From Nematopogon swammerdamellus (lineage: Eukaryota > Arthropoda > Insecta > Lepidoptera > Adelidae), in assembly GCA_946902875.1 (NCBI GenBank), contig OX336345.1, forward strand, positions 5,611,395 to 5,675,394: DNA of 64,000 bases, in the 5' to 3' direction. Below are positions 44,697 to 55,403 of the stretch, one piece after another. How positions within the stretch are numbered: position 1 is the first letter of the stretch; each line of letters begins with the position of its first letter. The notes below the pieces were generated by a model. That model ran no database searches and was not told where the DNA came from. It saw nothing but the letters and a program-made list of their open reading frames with translations. Both the position numbers and the translations under genes were made by a program.

Positions 44697-45068
44697 CAGC
44701 CTTGGTAGCTCAGTGGTACGGCCGCTAGACTGTTGTTAAGCAACCCTGAGCGCGGTCAGTACTTGAATGGGTGACCGCTCGACCATTGGAGGCTGACCGT
44801 GGTTCGGATTAAAACTGTAGGTCCCTTTCCTTCTTACCTTACTAGGTGGTAGGGTTTATCCCGCCCGGGTTGGTACCACCGCACTGAATGCAACGTCGTC
44901 GGCCGAAACGGCTATGTAAATAGTTTGTGTTTTCCGTCCAGTTCAGTGTAGCCGACATGAAATGAAGGGTAGCACCGACATGGCACCTAGTTCACCCGCT
45001 GCTATGGGCTGACATCACGGATGTTGTAGGTGATGTAGCCAACCGTGTCCGTTTCTATAAAAAAAAAC
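44697..45068 (+). mobile_element. 5S-headed SINE, subfamily a, full length
   Basis: Reference + copy. The tRNA A-box-like GGTAGCTCAGTGG is at 44704-44716. The 5S-like block from GTTAAGCAACCCTGAGCG to GGGTGACCGC spans 44734-44778. The core TTACTAGGTGGTAGGG is at ~44840. The tail has GACATGAAATGAAGGGTAGC and ends in an A-run at 45068. Confidence 0.9.
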
Positions 45069-45650
45069 GTAAACTAAAGATAACTCTATATAAATTTAAT
45101 CTCTATAGAAATGTATATAAAAGTTGAACAAACAAACTTATCAACTGCAGTTTCCTTACCAATGAACTTCACTTTACTGTAGAACAATGCCGATCAAGAA
45201 CAGTCGACCGCAGCATCACATAAAACTGTATCGACAAAAACGATCTCTCGAAGATGGGCGAGATCACCTCGGCCAGCCAGACAGTCCATTGCTTTTTAGG
45301 ACTTCGTATCCACCGACAACCATGAACCTTTGTAGTATTGCTTGCTGCAATGTCCGCCTGTCTGTCTGTGTTTTCATTTCAAATTGTCGGTCACTGACAT
45401 CAGTTTTGCTGATCAGTTCATCGTGATATCGCCGAAACGCTGTATACATTTGAAAATTCTGTAGTGCCTTTGATTCTGAGGTATAAAATATTCAGTTATT
45501 TCCCAATACAATTATCATAAAATCCAAACGTATGTCAAATGTTTTTTCGACGTTGTAGAACAAAAGTAGCTCAGTTTCCTCACAAATAGTGCATTTTGGA
45601 TCATACTTGGATCGTATTTGCTAGTTCGTTTCCCGAACTACGAAATGCGA
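45069..45650. other. Unassigned sequence
   Basis: No supported gene or repeat copy. Confidence 0.35.
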
Positions 45651-45654
45651 CAAT

Positions 45655-45802
45655 GAGGAATAGATTAAAATAGAATATAATGTCTTTATTGCACACAATT
45701 GAATGAAGAACAGTGCACGAAAGAAACGAAAAATACAGGAGTGCGTAAAAGCGGACTTATCACTGCAAGTGATTACATTCAGTGAACCTTTTATAGGAAT
45801 CG
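45655..45802. repeat. AAAGGCGGACTTATC-family repeat
   Basis: TTAAAATAGAATATAATGTC, GCGTAAAAGCGGACTTATCA and CTGCAAGTGATTACATTCAG. It is the closest relative of 9065-9215 in the window. Confidence 0.6.
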
Positions 45803-46320
45803 AGGATAAGACAAAAATCAATGTACAGAAAATTTATTACGTTAACTAACTCGTTGATCTCTCACAACTATAATCAACGGAGACCCTCTGTAGTCTATAA
45901 ACAGTGCGCACTTGTTGTTCACAGCATAACCGTGCAGTTAAACCCGAGCGGCACCGACCCGATAACCCGATAGTTAAAAGGTTAGTCGAGTCGATCGAAA
46001 CAATCGGGGGAGCAGCGTGGGAAGAACTCACCTTTATCTGTCGGAGCACTTACTGAGACCTCTTCACAGTAATGCATGGCGCATGCTCACTTGAAATAGC
46101 TCAACTTACTCTATAGTTTACTGTAATCTAATGCTCTACTAGACTGTGAACTGGCTGATCCCTCCTCCTGTTGTACTCGAGGGCGATATGGTACAACACA
46201 TTTGAAGAATCTTTTCCTATCCTTGCTGAAGTAAATACATTAAAATTGCATACATATCTTAACTCCCCTCTTCTCTGTCTTGTCAATCAGTTGATGGTGT
46301 TGAACAGCAGTATCACTGTT
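45803..46320. other. Unassigned sequence
   Basis: Nothing recognised. Confidence 0.35.
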
Positions 46321-46322
46321 AA

Positions 46323-46713
46323 TTTTTTTTTTTTATGGAAACTGACACGGTTGGCTACATCACCTACAACGTCCGTGATGTCAGCCCATAACACCGGGTG
46401 AACTAGGTGCCATGTCAGTGCTTCCCCCTTTGATCGTGCCGGCTACACTGAACTGCTCGGAAAACACAAACTATTCACATAGCCGTTTGGGCCGACGTTT
46501 CATTCAGTGCGGTGGTACCAACCAGGGCGGGTTAAAGACACAACACCAAGTAAGATTAGGAGGGAAGAGACCTACAGTTTTACGAGGAATCCGAACCTCG
46601 GTCAGCCTCCAACGGTCAGCGGTCACCCATCCAAGTACTGACCGCACCCAGCGTTGCTTAAACATTCAATAGCGACAGTTGACTGTCTGCACCACTGAGC
46701 TATCGAGGCTGAC
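46323..46713 (-). mobile_element. 5S-headed SINE, subfamily b, full length
   Basis: The head (46713-46610 on the -) has GATAGCTCAGTGGTGCAGAC and an extra CTATTGAATGTTTAAGCAAC before the 5S-like block. The core is CTTACTTGGTGTTG-like and the tail variant is GCACGATCAAAGGGGGAAGC. T-run 46323-46334. Confidence 0.9.
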
Positions 46714-48010
46714 TGATTAATGTATTATATTTAAGTCTATTATACACACATTTATGCGTATTAAAGTATTTATGTAGTATGTATTTGTAGTTTATCATAT
46801 TATCGTTTTTCAGTATAATTCATTGATTGCCACGAACTATTCTTGTTCGCCTGCATATACTTCTCCCACATCCCAAACGTACGTTAGAATTGAATGCCTC
46901 ACAACATTAAGCTCGCCTATTGTGCCTAATTTTTATAAATTGGTGTTCAATATAGAATATATATATATACATAAAAGACGGGTAAAATTACAGAATAAGC
47001 ATTTACAAGAAGTCATCATCCTAGAAAACTAGCCAGGGAAATAATTACATTTCGGGGTATTCGAGATGGAAATTGTTGGCTGTCGTAAAACTTTCAAAGA
47101 TACAAGATGCATAAGGGCCAAGGTCACCACTAAGAGTGATTTCGTCCTTTTTAAAGAAAAGTTGTGTTGATCTCAAAGAACGTTACAAACATTCGCTTAT
47201 AGATTTACATTTATAAAGGTAGAAACTAAAATTATCACACCAAATAGGTGTCGAATTTTATAGATTATTTTCTATATCTATCTGAGGATTACACGGATAA
47301 AAGTCGGATAAGTTTAAAACCATTCACTTGCAATTGTATTCTTTTAAATCTTATTTTAAGGTACATACATAGACAAAACAGTTGCAATTAATAACGCATG
47401 CACTTGTTTGACTGTTTCAGAACCACTATAGTGATACTAAAACAGATAATAATATCCTTTACGCTCATTTTGAAATAGCTCGCTGCATTATCATTAACGA
47501 CACGCTTTATTGATACAACCATTTAACATTCACAAAGCGAGCATCGTTATCACGGGTTGCATTACCCACACGCCCGGCCTAGAGTCTGGTACTAACATGA
47601 CCATTCGTAATGGCTATTACGCGTTGAACATGAGCATAAATGCGTGGCCCAGCGTTATCAGGCGAGTGGGCCTCGATGTCAGACACAGTGTGATACAAGA
47701 TGTCACATGTAAGGGAGTCGGGACACGCCGCACCGCTTTCGTCCTTGGTTATGGATGAATCTGGACGAAGCACACTGGCGAAAATATTGTGTTTGAAAGT
47801 CGCATCAGATGCTCAACCGGAGTTATTCCCTATTAGCAATTCATATATATTATCAATTACTCATGATCTATCTCACTCGCTCCAACGGGCTTCTCAATGC
47901 GTCTAATGAGACGGAGCAGCTATTTTTGCGATAATCGCAAATATAGAATAGGCAGGCAGATGTATAAAATAGTAACAACCTGTGTTAGACCGCTTGAAAG
48001 GTCTTCTTTT
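46714..48010. other. Unassigned sequence
   Basis: No gene recognised. (AT)n near 46958-46969. Confidence 0.35.
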
Positions 48011-48023
48011 TTCAGGGAATTGA

Positions 48024-48068
48024 TCGAAGTGAGCTAAAGCTCGGGGGCTAAAGCTAAAGCTCACTTCA
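48024..48068. repeat. Short hairpin with AGCTTTAGC repeats
   Basis: GAAGTGAGCTAAAGC and its inverted form GCTAAAGCTCACTTC frame a short loop with a further GCTAAA. Confidence 0.7.
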
Positions 48069-48620
48069 ATATGTAGGCCTCCCCAAATGTTTGTAGAATA
48101 AAATATACAAGGTTGTATTTTGACCATCAACCAGTCATAGGACTATATTCAAATTTATATTCTAAGCTACGATTTTAAGGGCTCGTTTTTAATAAATCCG
48201 TTTCGAGCTGCATACAGATTCAGAAATTGACCAGTGGTAGCCGAATAGTTTACAACGAGCTTTAAGATCAACTTATCCAGCTTTGCTCCAAAGACGTCAG
48301 AGACAATGTCGTACCGCTTTCAATAAAGTCAAATTGATCTGTTGTAGCCGACCGCATCCGTTGTGCATTTAAAGAATAAAACAAGTCGTAATCATTTTTA
48401 CTCGAGTAATTCCCGTTGATGTATTATTTTGTGAATGCATAAAATGAGGTCATGCCAGATCCAACTGGCTCGTAAGGAATGTGATCTACTATGTATGCCT
48501 GAATAATATATTATTACAAACGTCGTACTATGTTATTTCTTGTTATTTATGGGGGCACCCTTAGGCACAAGGCAAGGCTCGATACAAAGCGGATGAGGAA
48601 TTTCATTATTGTCTACTGTT
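48069..48620. other. Unassigned sequence
   Basis: Nothing recognised. Confidence 0.35.
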
Positions 48621-48626
48621 ATTGTT

Positions 48627-48850
48627 AACCGACTTCCAAAAAAGGAGGAGGTTCTCAATTCGTCTGTATGTTTTTTTTTTTTTTATTTTTTTTTTATTTT
48701 TATTTTTTTGTATGTTTGTAACACGATTTCTCCGTCAATTGAGGGCCGATTTAGAAAATTCTTTTTTTGTTAGTTAGGTCATACTTCCGAGGTGGTCCCA
48801 TTTCAATTTTATCGAAATTGGTTCAGTGGTTTTCGAAAAATCAGCATAAT
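48627..48850 (+). repeat. GACTTCCAAAAAAGGAGGAGG-type element
   Basis: ACCGACTTCCAAAAAAGGAG, GAGGTTCTCAATTCGTCTGT, a long T-rich run (48671-48710), then GATTTCTCCGTCAATTGAGG. A related fragment is at 49448-49560. A very common moth dispersed repeat, non-coding. Confidence 0.65.
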
Positions 48851-48852
48851 AC

Positions 48853-48978
48853 TATGGTGTGTGGTTACCTTCAGCAAAACTTGTGATGTGGTCGTTTTCG
48901 GCAATTTTCAGTTTGATAAATTAGTATGGTGTGTGGTTACCTTCAGCAAAACATTTGTGATGTGGACTTATTCAGCAA
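48853..48978 (+). repeat. Two-unit tandem repeat, ~73 bp
   Basis: TATGGTGTGTGGTTACCTTC and AGCAAAAC..TTGTGATGTGG occur at ~48853 and ~48926, each followed by a variant of TTCGGCAATTTTCAGT. Confidence 0.75.
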
Positions 48979-49099
48979 TTTGCAGTCTGACACATATGGC
49001 GAATAATTCTGTACCACTTCAATCGATTTCGATTATTCGATTTCGATTATTCTTTTTTATGTAATATTACTAAAAAGAATGAAATAAAAACTGTTTTAA

Positions 49100-49445
49100 A
49101 AAATATTAAACCGATTTCCAAAAAACAAAAAAAAAAAAAACTAAAAAGTATTAAATACCTAATATTTTGAAATTTTCTCTGTCCTGTTGAAATACATGAA
49201 TCGATATACTAGTGATACATATTCGGACCCTTGTTTCATGAATATTCTAAATTTGAAATTTTTTTATCTTTTCCGACCGGCGCTTAATTTATTATGGTAC
49301 CTGGCCAGTACCTACTGTACCGAGTACCATCGAGCTGGTTTGATGATGGAGACAGAAGGTGGCCATAGGAACTCCTAAACTACACATGATAAACCCATCG
49401 TGTTTGGGCTCGTTGCATTTGTCTTCACGAGAAATTTACTTTAGA
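49100..49445. other. Unassigned sequence
   Basis: AT-rich; TTAAACCGATTTCCAAAAAA near 49106 belongs to the GACTTCC-type repeats. No gene. Confidence 0.35.
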
Positions 49446-49447
49446 CC

Positions 49448-49625
49448 TAAAAGATTCTCAATTCGACGGTATGTTTTCTTTTTTTGGATGTTTGTTACGC
49501 GATTACTCCGTCAATTGTGGGCCGATTTTGAAAATTCTTTTTTTTTTTATTTGAAAGGGGATAACCCTGAGGTTTTTGAAGTGAAAACTTCTTTAGCGGC
49601 TCTTGGCACTTTTTTAGGTGGGTAA
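49448..49625 (+). repeat. GACTTCC-type element, second fragment
   Basis: AGATTCTCAATTCGACGGTA and GCGATTACTCCGTCAATTGT match 48650-48750. Confidence 0.6.
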
Positions 49626-49748
49626 AAATGTATAACTCGCGACATCGCGTCAGCGTCATTTTTAAAATGAAACCTTAAGTCATTGCGTTAAGGGTTAAGT
49701 TAGAGTGGCACGGGATCTGCCGGCACTCCCGGAGTGCAACTGTTAAGT

Positions 49749-49942
49749 AGGGTTCCGTAACACGTTTATGTCTGTCCATTCTACTAAGTTCTGCAAAATG
49801 AATGTAGGGTTCCGTAACATATGCATGTCTATCCGTTCTACTAAATTTTACAATTTTCAACCAAGGTCCTCCGACGGTTATTTTATAATAAAAGTAGGCT
49901 TCCGTAACACGTTTATGTCTGTCCATTCTACTAAGTTCTGCA
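49749..49942. repeat. Triplicated GGGTTCCGTAACA unit
   Basis: (A)GG(G/C)TTCCGTAACA(C/T) with TGTCTGTCCATTCTACTAAG follows three times (from ~49749, ~49807 and ~49896). The third unit runs straight into the SINE at 49942. Confidence 0.75.
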
Positions 49943-50287
49943 ACATCACCTACAACGTCTGTGATGTCAGCCCATAACACCAGTGCCATGTCAGTGCTTC
50001 CCCCTTTGATCGTGCTGACTACACTGAACTGGTCGGAAAACACAAACTATTTACATAGCCGTTTCGACCGACGTTTAATTCAGTGCGGTGGTACCAACCC
50101 GGGAAGGTTAAACCCTACCACCAAGTAAAATTACGAGGGAAGGGACTTACAGTTTTACGAGGAATCCGAACCTTGGTCAGCCTCCAACGGTCAGCGGTCA
50201 CCCATCTAAGTACTGACCGCACCCAGCGTTGCTTAAAATTCAATAGCGACAGTTGACTGTCTGCACCACTGAGCTATCGAAGCTGAC
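49942..50287 (-). mobile_element. 5S-headed SINE, subfamily b, tail replaced
   Basis: The head at 50287-50180 has the b-type GATAGCTCAGTGGTGCAGAC and 5S-like block. The tail variant is near GCACGATCAAAGGG. The last ~30 bases and A-run are missing, replaced by the tandem unit at 49896-49941, and ~12 bases are deleted near 49980. Confidence 0.85.
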
Positions 50288-50317
50288 GTGGTCCTATTTT
50301 AATTGGGTCAAGATCGG

Positions 50318-50375
50318 ATTGGAAAGCGAGGCGGAATCGCGAGGCCGAAGGCCGAGCGATTCCGCCGAGTACATT
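50318..50375. repeat. Isolated GGCCGAAGGCC hairpin
   Basis: GCGGAATCGCGAGGCCGAAG and GGCCGAGCGATTCCGCC form a hairpin built on the 19865 minisatellite motif. Confidence 0.6.
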
Positions 50376-50426
50376 AATAGCAAAAAATTACTAAAAAAAA
50401 CTGTGAAATAAAAAAAAAGTTTTAAA

Positions 50427-50843
50427 AAACATAAAACCGACTTCCTAAAAAAAGGAAAACTAAAAAACTATTAAAAATAAAAATATAAAAACCGCCTTCA
50501 AAAATATATGAAATAAAAACCTAAAAAAAAAAAAACGAACCCTAGAGTTGAAGGCGGTGCTAAAGCAAGCAAAAATTATGCATGAAAGAAAACATGAGTG
50601 GATGATAATATCCTTTGTGATTTGTAAAGCAAGCAAAAATGATGCATGAAAGAAAACATGAGTGGATGATAATATCCTTTGTGATTTGTGTAGCCTTTTT
50701 AGCACCGCCTTCAACTCTAGGGTTCGTTTTTTTTTTTTAGGTTTTTATTTCATATATTTTTGAAGGCGGTTTTTATATTTTTATTTTGAATAGTTTTTTA
50801 GTTTTCCTTTTTTTAGGAAGTCGGTTTTATGTTTTTTTAGCCT
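50427..50843. repeat. Long inverted repeat with internal direct repeat
   Basis: Arms of ~145 bp (50427-50573 and ~50697-50843) carry ATAAAACCGACTTCC, AAAACCGCCTTCAAAAATAT and GAACCCTAGAGTTGAAGGCG in inverted order. Between them a ~69-bp unit (AAGCAAGCAAAAATTATGCA, GAAAGAAAACATGAGTGG) is repeated twice in direct order. Confidence 0.85.
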
Positions 50844-52015
50844 ACTATTGTTATCATAATTCACATTTGTTTTCGAATATGCTTTCTCTTCTTAGTCTGT
50901 CACTTATCATCATTGCCTGTTCCCAACTAGTGTTTAGGTTAATGCTACTACCTTGCTAGCAATCATGTTTACCAACGATGGATTGCTACGTTTTGCTTTT
51001 CTATATCAAATACGCCGAAAACGAAAATAATGGACCGTTTGAGTTACTGCTGTTCAGGCATATATTAAAAGACGGCATGTGTTTGCATATTTGCTTGTGC
51101 ACCATTACTCTCTCACGACTCCAGATCCCCGCCTCCTCTCCCGTCCGTCCGTCCGTCGCACCGCATTGAGATGTTCAACCTCTCCAAAAAAAGACGACTG
51201 CCAGTATTATTAATGAACGTCGCAAAAAACCCAAAGGATATATCATTATCCCAAAAACACAATATACAATGAACCTGCAATAAAAATTATTAATAGGCCG
51301 CGAGTCGCAATATCACATTCGGGCACGCATTTTCTTTTTGCATATCAACATTCAAAACTCCAGTACGACCCATGGACTCCACTTCTTCATTTCAAAGTGA
51401 ACCTTATCGTGATACGTTAAGGGCGAAAATCGTGGTAAGCGGAATAGTTGGATAGAATTTAAGTTTGCTAAAGTTATGCAATATCGAATTTAATATCCAC
51501 AGGGAATGAATTCAAGTGGTTGTCGTGTCCGCCGCAAGAGTGGGAGGGTATAGCGAGGTCCGTAGCGCACCGGAAAGCGTGTACGCTGCTGATGTGTTGG
51601 TGTGGGATTGTGGGTCCTACTCGTACAAGTCCAGGCACCGAGACGGCAGAATGGGCTCCGTGAAGAATGGTGACGGGCATACATTGAGAGCTCACGCCCA
51701 CCGAGGGACGGCTCGATTTACTCGACGATTATTCAATATTTTTGTCGTATTGACGGGACTGTATTCTCATTCTATAGCATTAATCAAACTCCTTTCCGGC
51801 GTCTAATTCCTCATAGTCTTTCATACATATTATGTAATGTTGTTTGAGACCAGCAAAATATCTATAAAGTGACACAAGGATAACATTAATGATAAAACAA
51901 TAGTATTAAGCGTATGAATTTTAATTTAAAAAATAATAAAATTCTAATACCTATATTTGATTTTCAATTACTCGTGTGAAATAGCAATTAAGTACAAAAA
52001 GATTATTACAGGAAA
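50844..52015. other. Unassigned sequence
   Basis: No gene recognised. 51505-51720 is GC-richer and open on both strands. It might be an old LINE piece, but no motif was read with confidence. Confidence 0.35.
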
Positions 52016-52019
52016 GTAA

Positions 52020-52102
52020 AAACATGGCACTTAGTTCATTGAGGTCTTATGGGCTGATAACACGGGTGTAGTAGGTGATGTGGCTAATCATGTAGGGTTA
52101 AT
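52020..52102 (+). mobile_element. Degraded SINE tail
   Basis: AACATGGCACTTAGTTCATT, TTATGGGCTGATAACACGGG and TAGTAGGTGATGTGGCTAAT match the SINE tail with many changes. Confidence 0.6.
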
Positions 52103-53070
52103 TAAAAACACTGACAATGAACTGAAAAATTATGACGTCAGAACTAAAATTGAACTTACAATTGATACAGAATCGGTATGGTTATCACGTATGAGCTTGA
52201 GCATGCCAAACATATGCCAAAGCAGAAAGGAGAACCCGCCGCGTAGAACTGCTGGCAGTTGGCACGCGTCCACAAGGGATCGTCACTCGAGCAGCGCATC
52301 AGTCGACAGGGGCGATCACCTCCAGAGCAGATGCGGAGAGGTACATATTATTCAAACAACATTTAAGTTTATTCTAGCATTATGCAACGGAGTCTGCTGT
52401 TTCGCGGCGGACGGAGCGGTCCGCGTCCTCGCCTCGGATGGGATTTACATTATTATGCCGGTACATGACCGGCTCGGTTCGTGTCCCGACGTGAGATTCA
52501 GAGCGCTTCTCCGCCGTTATTAGTCTCCGGGTGAGTTTTACACTGTTGTAGGTACTTACAGACGAATCGGAATCGCATTACGTTCGAGCTCGGGTGCTGG
52601 GAAGAATGTGAAAATTCGTGAGCGCAGTCGGGACGATCCAAACTGCTAACGAAACACAAGGGAGAGAAGCACCATCTTAGAATTGCATTGTAATTTAATA
52701 GAGAAAGGACAAGGGAACTCGAATTTTCTCCTGTATATTTAATAGACTTTCTGTGTACTATGATGTGTAAAGAATAAAATTTCAAACAGGTATTTCGCTA
52801 CCAATATCTCGAATATCAAATCTTTCATCAATGTAGTGAATTACAGCAGACATACAAACAATTTGTGATTAAAACAGAAATATTTGAAAATTTTATAGGC
52901 ATCTCAGTAGTGATGAATGGTAGGAGAATAACGAAATAAATTCTGCGATTTCTGAAAAAGTGGAGCGAATGTGACTGCAAGAGTCGGAAAGCGTCGCCCT
53001 AGAAGCACGTAAGTAACTGGACCAGATCGGGCATGTGCTCAAAAAGTACGTAGTATCCGTAATCGACATG
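52103..53070. other. Unassigned sequence
   Basis: A 147-codon open frame (52080-52523) begins inside the SINE tail and has no domain. It is not called as a gene. Confidence 0.35.
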
Positions 53071-53074
53071 CATG

Positions 53075-53206
53075 TATGAAGAACATTATGAGAGTGGAAG
53101 AGGCGGCAGAGGTGTGTCGGGGTCTTGGCACGTGGAGATCCATTGTCTCTGCCTACCCTACTGGGAAACAGGCGTAACGCTATGTGTGTATGTATGTATG
53201 TATGAA
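53075..53206 (+). pseudogene. LINE ORF tail with TATG end
   Basis: MKNIMRVEEAAEVCRGLG then TWRSIVSAYPTGKQA and a stop, followed by GTGTGTATGTATGTATGTAT. Same LINE as at 40567. Confidence 0.75.
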
Positions 53207-53612
53207 TCTCAGTAGTAGCGATATAAAATCGTTCTATCATTTAGCTTAAAAGCAAATAGAGGCAATACGAAAGTAGAAACATGCAGAGCAATGCTGGTCG
53301 CGTTAAATTTAATATCGTTTTCGACGTCGTCGTCCCGTCCTGTCCTCGCTTTAAAGTTTCTAACTCTCTCACATTCTGTACATAGGTTGCTATAAGGTTC
53401 ATTGCCAACTCATTTCATTTAATTGCTAAATATTCACGTCGTCGTCTGTTTAAATACGAAGATGTTTCTGTAGTTTATGTACTTGACGCCCCAGCACACT
53501 TCGATGTGTTGATTTCACTTTACTTAAAAGTGTTGCTTGCGTAAAGAAGGTATATGTTTCTGTATGTTATAATTACATATTAATGTTTTGTTATTGTGTT
53601 CGTATTTTCTTA
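53207..53612. other. Unassigned sequence
   Basis: Nothing recognised. Confidence 0.35.
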
Positions 53613-53616
53613 GTAG

Positions 53617-53766
53617 TTTTTTTTTGGAAACTGATACGGTTGGCTGCATCACCTACTACATACGCGATGTCACCCATAACAACGATTGAACTAGGTGCCA
53701 TGCCATTGCTTCCTTCGGTTGTGCCGGCTACACTGAACTGGACGGAAAATACGACATAGCCTTTTT
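53617..53766 (-). mobile_element. Truncated SINE tail, subfamily c-like
   Basis: T-run then GAAACTGATACGGTTGGCTG up to GAACTGGACGGAAAATACGA. The tail reads GGCACAACCGAAGGAAGC (-), nearest subfamily c. Confidence 0.75.
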
Positions 53767-53810
53767 TATGTTTATATGTTAATACTAAGCACGTACTCGC
53801 TTTATATATA

Positions 53811-54015
53811 TTTTCATCCGGTGGCGTAGTTGGTTGTCGCGTTGGCGGCTCAAGCTAGAGACCCAGGTTCGAATCCTGGCCGGGATGTATTTTTTCCAAT
53901 GATTTTCGCTTGCCGTTTCAACGCTGGTCAATTTGAGCCTACCACCTAGTAAGGGGCAGAGGAATGGACCTACAGTTTTACACCAGTTCCGTACAGTGAA
54001 GCAGCAGGTAAATTT
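53811..54015 (+). mobile_element. tRNA-like head plus inverted SINE core
   Basis: 53817-53888 is a 72-nt tRNA-like unit with A box TGGCGTAGTTGG and B box GGTTCGAATCC. The T-arm CCAGG/CCTGG is intact and the ends pair partly (CATCCGG with CCGGGATG). 53935-54012 is a d-type core in the other orientation, so this is a composite, not a working tRNA gene. Confidence 0.65.
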
Positions 54016-54594
54016 TTTCCTTTTTAGGCCGACTTTCCTTTTCATAATTTGAAAGAAAGTTGAATGTTTTATGAAGATGTCAACAAAAATAATGCAAGGT
54101 GAGGAGCCAGCTGTCTAGATACTCGTTGACGGACTGGGGCAACCCTTTGCCCTTTTACCTGTACTTAAAATTTAAAAGTACCTCCTACAGATGTAGAACT
54201 GATAACGTTTCTTAATAAATATATTTGAATATATTAAGACGCGATGCGTTGATAGCTTTCAAACAGAGCGGCCGACAAAAAACTACTCCGAGACAACCCT
54301 TTCCACTTGACGACGGAGATAAAAAAATTAACGGAGCTCTGTGAAGAGCGGAGTCGTATTGTGTGCGTCTAGCTTTATCTTATTCGAAAATAATCAAGTT
54401 TCTGCTCGAGTAATACAACATTTTAATTTGATTCATTAAGATTGACGGATATGATTAGATTTGAGTTTCGTTTTAAAACTTTTTTTATTTCCTCCGATTC
54501 GAGCGACATGTGCTTTAGGACAAGAGACAAAATGATTGTCGCGATATGAACAATTTCGTAGAGTGTCATTCATTACAAATTAGAAAATGTTAGT
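54016..54594. other. Unassigned sequence
   Basis: Nothing recognised. Confidence 0.35.
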
Positions 54595-54979
54595 GAGGAA
54601 TCATTAATTCCGAGTATTATCGCTTTACGATTGTTCAATATCTGTGTTTATTTAGTAAGGTCCCTTCCCTCCTAATCTTACTTGGTGGTAGGGTTTAACC
54701 CGCCCGGGTTGGTACCACCGCACTGAATGAAACGTCGGTCTAAACGGCTATGTAAATAGTTTGTGTTTTCCGACCAGTTCAGTGTAGCCGGCACGATCAA
54801 AGGGGGAAGCACTGACATGGCACTTAGTTCACCCGGTGTTATGGGCTGACATCACGGACGTTGTAGGTGATGTAGCCAACCGTGTAAGTTTCTATAAAAA
54901 AAAAAAAAAAAGATGAATTATTAATTCCGAGTATTATCACTTTTACGATTGTTCAATATCTGTGATTATTTAGTAAGGT
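54595..54979 (+). mobile_element. 5'-truncated SINE b inside a 67-bp duplication
   Basis: SINE 54658-54911 starts in the core (CCCTTCCCTCCTAATCTTAC), has tail GCACGATCAAAGGGGGAAGC and a long A-run. 54595-54661 and 54912-54979 are direct duplicates (4 changes and 1 indel) containing ATTAATTCCGAGTATTATC and TTGTTCAATATCTGTG. Confidence 0.9.
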
Positions 54980-55380
54980 GTGGCTCCGGTACGGTACTTA
55001 AAAATAATAGGCCCAATGCATCTGATTCTCTTCCTGTGTGTTTCGTAAAAGGCGTCTAAAGAACAAGGACAAGATGGCGTGCTAGAGGGCAGAAGGATTT
55101 TCTTTTATGGAAACGGACACGGTTGGCTACATCACCTACAACATCCGTGATGTCAGCCCATAAGACCGGGTGAACTAGGTGCCAGTCAGTGCTTCCCCTC
55201 ATTTCACGTCGGCTACACTGAACTGAGCCTAATAGTTTGCTAATCGTGGTGGTCCCAAACGTGAAGCACAAGAGTGCTTTACCAGATTTACCATATTTCT
55301 TGCAGCACACCACCGATTATTCTGCTTACCCCTGTTGTCGAGCTACAATATGATGGTGTTTATGTAAGTGTGTTCCATTC
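54977..55380 (+). repeat. TATG-tailed element interrupted by a SINE
   Basis: The 5' part 54977-55098 (GTGTGGCTCCGGTAC..., AAGGACAAGATGGCGTGCTA) and 3' part 55226-55380 (TAATCGTGGTGGTCCCAAAC ... TGTAAGTGTG) are split by a SINE tail. Confidence 0.75.
55100..55225 (-). mobile_element. 5'-truncated SINE, subfamily a, nested
   Basis: TTTTATGGAAACGGACACGG to CGGCTACACTGAACTGAGC. The tail reads GACGTGAAATGAGGGGAAGC (-), an a-type variant. It is inserted in the TATG element. Confidence 0.8.
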
Positions 55381-55403
55381 GTTCATTGTTCAAAATATAA
55401 GAA

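Noticed and set aside
44734..44778. A 5S rRNA gene
   Set aside because: Only the 3' internal promoter half is 5S-like. The 5' third of 5S rRNA is absent and the block is part of a multi-copy SINE.
51516..51806. GC-rich ORFs on both strands at 51474-51806
   Set aside because: They may be an old LINE fragment, but no conserved motif could be read with confidence.
53817..53888. A functional tRNA gene
   Set aside because: A and B boxes and the T-arm are good, but acceptor pairing is imperfect and it is joined to SINE core sequence. 22085, 55404 and 63262 were rejected for similar reasons.
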